NCBI RefSeq assembly: GCF_027596085.1
Contig: NC_072464.1
Location: 13,892,124-13,956,123, forward strand
Length of the DNA: 64,000 nt
Source: Anoplopoma fimbria
Taxonomy: Eukaryota; Chordata; Actinopteri; Perciformes; Anoplopomatidae
Direction: 5' to 3'
The notes under the pieces are model-generated. The model ran no database searches and was not told where the DNA came from. It was given only the letters and a program-made list of their open reading frames with translations. The translations under genes and the position numbers were made by a program. Within the stretch, counting starts at the first letter, position 1, and the number at the start of each line of letters is the position of its first letter. Below are positions 51,301 to 57,300 of the stretch, one piece after another.

Positions 51301-54300
51301 CATTAAATAAGGCAATGATAGCATAGATATACTCTACAGTTTAGTTTTCACAGTAAATAAAGATTAGAAATATAATCATTTGAATTTTATCTCTTCAGCA
51401 TAGTTTTCTTACGACATGATGTGCTTTGCTTGTCACTGTAACACTTAATATTTGCAGCTTATAGTTCTAAACCTCTTTGCCTGTATCTCTGTCTGCCTTC
51501 TTGCCGACATGCTCAGATTAATAATGGCTGCTTCTAACTTATGCTTTGTGTGTGCATCCCTACCCGTGAAGTAAGCTTTTCGTCTATCATTGTGTTCCAT
51601 TTGGTTTACCTGTTTTGTGGTTTTTTGTTACACTTTGACTACTTTGCAATGTGCAACATTTTGCTTGTGTGATGTTTGTGACAAATGGTGAACTGTGTTT
51701 CTGCTTCTACTCTGCATGTACTAGGTGTTCATACTGTGTATTGCATATATGAGCCATTTTTCCCTTCAAAAAATAATCTGAACTGTGAATTGAAAAGAAA
51801 CTATGTTTGTGCTCTGCCAGGAGAGGGAAAGACGCAAGCAGCACATGATGCTCACGAAGGCTGTGGAGGCCCGTAAGAAGGCAGAGGTGGGTAACAGCTG
51901 ATCCGCTCACATCCCCACTACTGTGTTCTCCTGCACTGTTTCATTGTGTTTTCTCTCCCTTAGTAATTTTCTTTTTTTGACGATTCAACAGTATGGTAAT
52001 TGAGGTCATAGTTTGTGTTTTCCACCCTCTGTAATTCTGAGCACAGCAGTCTGCAGCAGTGTCAGTAATACTTTCCCTCGGCTGTAGGAGAAAGAGCGTC
52101 TGAAGAAAGAGAAGAAGGATGAGAAACGGTTAAACAAGGAGAGGAAACTGGAGCTCAGAAGACAGGAACTTGAAAAAGCGAAGGAGCTGAAGAAACCAAA
52201 CGAAGACATGTGTTTAGCAGATCATAAGGTATTCACACACTGTGGCGCTGCTGGCAGATGAGAGTGAGAGTCCATGTATGTCAGCATGGATAGTCTCCAT
52301 CTGTGCAATATGTGGGGAAAAGATTGGATTTTCCACTAGCAAGGGGATTTCTTTTTTTTTTTTTTTTTGACATGCAAATCAATCAGTATTATCACTGTAG
52401 GAGCTATAGGCATGAAGATTAGAAATGCTCTTTGATAAATTTATGGTTTCATTGTTTCACTATCAGTACTACCAAAAAATGATGTGCAATATCACTAAAA
52501 GCATCTGGAATATATTAAAACGAAAACAGGTTTAGGTTAAAATACTGCCACCAAGTGGCTACTGGTGTCGTAACACCAACTACAGTATTATTGATCTGTC
52601 ACTTGTAATCAAAGAATTCTGGACTTTAATCATACGATTTCTTTAACAGAACTTGACAAACTAGTCTGAAACAAGTAACATCAGCACTGTGAGAAATGCT
52701 GGAAAATGTTTCACAGGCTGAATATTAAATCATCTTAATGTTGATTATTTGTGTACAGGAACTAGAAACAAGTTGTTGAGAGATGATGAATGTAACGTAT
52801 TTTTATATCTTGTTTTTATTACTCTAAAGCCACTTCCAGAGTTGTCCCGGATCCGTGGTCTGGTCTTGCCGGGTAGTACCTTCTCTGACTGCCTGATGGT
52901 GCTGCAATTTCTGCGCAGCTTTGGGAAGGTCCTGAGGCTAGACATAAATCCAAACACGCTCAACCTAAGTGACCTTCAAGAGGGGTTGCTCAACACTGGG
53001 GACAGTATGGGCAAAGTGCAGGACCTGCTGGTGAGCATGCTCTCTGCAGCTGTGTGTGATCCCGGTATACCTGCAGGTCACAAGGTGAGAGTTTGTTGTT
53101 TAATTCCAAATGGTTGCTGTACTGTCATTTACATTTGTACTGCACACACACACAGAAACAAGCACACACCTGCTATTTTCCCATAAAATGTATTGATTCA
53201 AACAGAACTATTGTACAAATATCCCTTTTTACTGCTTCAATTATTTTATTTAAGATGTTAAATAAAAAAAAACAAGTGCTGGGACAATATAGGATGATAT
53301 ACATAAGGAAATATTGGCAGTGGACTGTCTCTTGAGAATGTTAGGAGTTATCAGTACTCAGGCTCTGTGAAGCTAAATTAAGAGTGTGTTTAGGAGAGTA
53401 TAAGTGTTTAGAGCTGTTAGTACACAGATAAATTTAAGCCATAATTTTAACGCATTCCCCAAAGCTATTTGTCCATGCTGTGCCGTAGGGTGCAATCATG
53501 TCCTTACAATAAAATGCATTATTACACCTCGTCGTATTAAGAAGCTATCCCAGGCTGTGTGTACGTTCAGTGGGATGTGCAAGACTGTCAACTAAAATAT
53601 CATATTTCATAATATCTGAACATCCTAAATGTGTCCGAGACACATCCCAGCGGTCCCTTAAGCACTTAATGGTGCTTACCTTACAAAAAGATAATTGCTC
53701 AAAGGATAGTGTTTGTCATTGCGCTCTTAGGGGCTATACCCGTCACCTGTGTCCTGCTCTCACAGGTTACAGTATATCAAAATATTTTCTGGTTGTTTGT
53801 TTAACACCACTGAACTTCTTTTTTAATAACACCCTATTTCTATCAGAATAAGACCGCCTTGGGGGACCACCTGACAAACGTGGGGATCAACCGAGACAAC
53901 GTGTCTGAGATCCTGCAGATCTACATGGAGGGTCACTGTGAGCAGACGGAGCTGGCTGCTCTGGCCCTCAGCCTCAGGACCAAGGCCTTTCAGGCCCACC
54001 GGCCGGCACAGAAGGCCTCCATGCTAGCATTCCTAGTTAATGAGCTCTGCTGTAGTAGAGCTGTGATCAGGTGAGGGTTGTTCCTCCTTCTGACTGTTGC
54101 TTTTTCTGTATTTATCTATTCATCAAATTAAGCTACGCTGTGTTTTGCAGTAATATAATGAGATAAAATAACCCTAAAATAAATCTTGGGCATTCTAAGT
54201 CTGTAAAAACAAGTGGATCTAACTATATGTGCCTGAAGCAAACAAGTTAATCTCTGTGGCTGAGAGTGGAAAGTATTGCCTTGTTTTATTCATTGAGGCA

Positions 54301-57300
54301 TCAGCTTTAATAGAGATAACAGATGTACCAAAATGAAGAAGATAATTTGAGGTCTGATACAGACAGTTTCACAATGTTGCATCAAACTAAATTTCATAAA
54401 TGTTTCAGTAGCACTGGTAATTCTTTGAAATACATCTGCTGCACACTGCACAAAGGCATGATACTCTTTTTATAATGCAAAAAAGGTTACACATCTGTGT
54501 TAATATCTTCTGATACTTCACAGTGAGATCGAGAGAAACATAGATCACATTACCAACCTGAGGAAGGATAAGTGGGTTGTCGAGGGAAAACTTCGCAAGT
54601 GAGTATATGCGTCATCTAAGCTGCTATTCAAAGACTCTGTGCTTGAATTTCACACAGATGTGCATTCTTGAGCTGACTGTCTGTTGTTTGTCTTCAAAGA
54701 CTGAGGAACATCCATGCCAAGAAGACAGGGAAAAGGGACAGCAGTGTGGGGGGAGAGGACAGCCACACCTTTGTCATCCCCACTGCCAGAAACAAAAGCA
54801 AGAGGAAAGAAGGGGACAGTGAGGAGGAAGAGGACGAGGAAGACACCAGTGAAGACCAAGGAGAGGACGACGACGATGAGGAAGAAGAATCGGGGGGGAG
54901 GAAGGGGAAGAAAGCAGAGATATGTGAAGAGGAGGTCAGTGACAGCGTGATGCTTTTACTGGAGCCAGCGGCTTAAATCAGTGTTTGTTATAGTAAATGT
55001 CAGCCGGTCTGCTGGCCTCATGCTAATGAGATCCTTTTCATCTAGGACGACAGTGTACACTCAGCCAGCATGGAGGAGCTGGAGAAACAGATAGAGAAAA
55101 CATACAAGGTAGATTAAACCCTTTGATGCTATTTTTTTCTCAGGATGAGCACATCAATGATTTCAATACCGCATAGTTCAACCTGCTGTATTCTCTGTCT
55201 CTTTTTAGCAACAAAGTCAGATCAGACGGAAGTTATTTGACTCGTCTCACTCACTGCGCTCCATGACGGTCGGACAGGACCGCTACAAGAGACGTTACTG
55301 GGTCCTTCCACACTGTAGTGGCGTCTTTGTGGAGGGCATGGAGAGCGTTGAAGGTGCAAACCAAAACTGTTCACCACAATGTACAGAATTTTAAAAACAA
55401 ATTGGTGCACTTGTGCTGACGTTACCTTTTCATGTTATTCAGGTTATGAAGAGGCGGAGAAAGAGAGGAATAGACAGAGAACTGCTGTGGTGGTCAGGGT
55501 CAAAGAAGAACATCAGGAAGAGACAAAGAATCCAGTGGTCTCCAGCCCAGCACAGAGCACAGACGGCTATACAACCACACCAGAGGGCCAGCAGGACAAG
55601 GACAGCCTCAATCTGTTCCTCCAGAAACCCGGCTCCTTCTCAAAGCTCAGCAAACTCCTAGAAGTAGCCAAAATGGCTCGAGATTCAGACATCAATTCTC
55701 ACTACAGTCATTCTGCTAAAGTCCCTTCCCCTGCGTCTTATCCCTCATATGGTACCTCTCAGACAGCTACTAGTCAGCAGGGACTGATAGATAAATCAGA
55801 TACTTCAGTGCTGTCACTGCTTAGTCCCCCCCAGCTCATTAGTCCCTGGATAATCGGCGGCCCTCAGTCAATCTTTCATGACGACCAGCTCTCCAAGATA
55901 CTGATGGAAAAGAGCAACCAGTGGTTTAGCCTCTTGCCTCGCTCTCCTTGTGACGAGTCCTCGTTCACCTCAGGCTCCAGCCCTCAAGCCTCGTCCTCTC
56001 CACTTCAGACCATCAGCACCAAATCCCCCTCCTCCCCCTCCCCTACTCCCCAAGCTACAGCCAGTTCCAGTGCTCCTGCTGGGATCGATAACATGCAGCC
56101 TTCTGTCTCTCAGGTTGGCCTATAGCAAAGAAATCTCAGTCACAATTAATTCAGATCACGTTGTGTTTTCTCAGAACGCAAGTTGGAGTGCTGCCACTTT
56201 ATGCAAGTGGAAGTATAGTTTGATCATGATTTAAAATGTGTGTATTTTTTCCCCCTCAGCAAGTCAAATCCGGCATTCATCAAAGCAGGCTGACACGGTG
56301 CGACGTGTCCAGCGCAGAGACTAGCCCCAGCCTGCCCTCCTCTGGTGCTTCTCTACCCCCAATGCTGGATGTGGCCTCCCAACATGCAGAGGGTCGTGGC
56401 GAAAAGGTCTTCTTCCTGGCAAATGACAACTCTGTCAACAAGAGTGAGATCCTAGAGCGACAGAGTGACAAGCCCGAGTGCGCCTCATTCCCCGCTGTGG
56501 AAGTGGCCAAGACCCAGGACTACCCTAGTCCTCAGCCCATCCCTGAGGGTAAGAATGGCTCACTGCCAATATGCACCAGTCAAATATGCTGGAGTATGTA
56601 CTGCCCAGACAGACGGTCACTCAGTTATACAACTTCTCTATGTTGCTGAAAATGAAAAAAAACAATTTTGTGACAAGTTTTTAAATTGTGCGTGTGTGTG
56701 TGTGTGTGTGTGTTGGCAGAGATGCTGTGTGGCTGGTGGAGGGTGGCAGACATGGAGGAACTGCACAGTCTGGTCAAGGCCCTCCATAGCCGAGGCATCA
56801 GAGAGAAGGCCCTGCAGAAACAGATCCAAAAACATATGGAGTTTACAAACCAGCTCTGTGCCAATAACAAAGATGGTTCGTCCACAATTTCCCCTGCTCC
56901 TTTTATGTCAAGAGTCAACAGACATGCAGTGATAGGAAAAAATATTATTTGCATTTCAGTCGCTTAACATTGCATATAATAAGTTTGCTTTCAGTAGGCA
57001 GTAGTTTGTAATTTCTGTTTGTATCTGTGGTGGCAGCGATTGATGTGGCAGAGCTGGAGAAGGGGGAGTTGAGTGAGGAGACGGTGGAGAGTTGGTGTGT
57101 GGAGGAGCAGGCCATGGAGGTGGACATCAGCCTGCTGCAGCAAGTCGAGGGTCTGGAGAGGAAAGTCATATCTGCCGGCCTGCAGGTCAAGGTATGCGCA
57201 AATGAGCATCTTACTCTTTCATCTTCATACAGCTCATATAGATAATAAAACACTGGTTTTATTCAAATTAATTTTCATGAGTTATTATCCAACGTATGCT

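Noticed and set aside
54650..54976. Alternative frames over the acidic linker exon
   Set aside because: Only the frame giving LRNIHAKKTGKRD and the acidic tract matches BAZ2B and joins both neighbours in phase.
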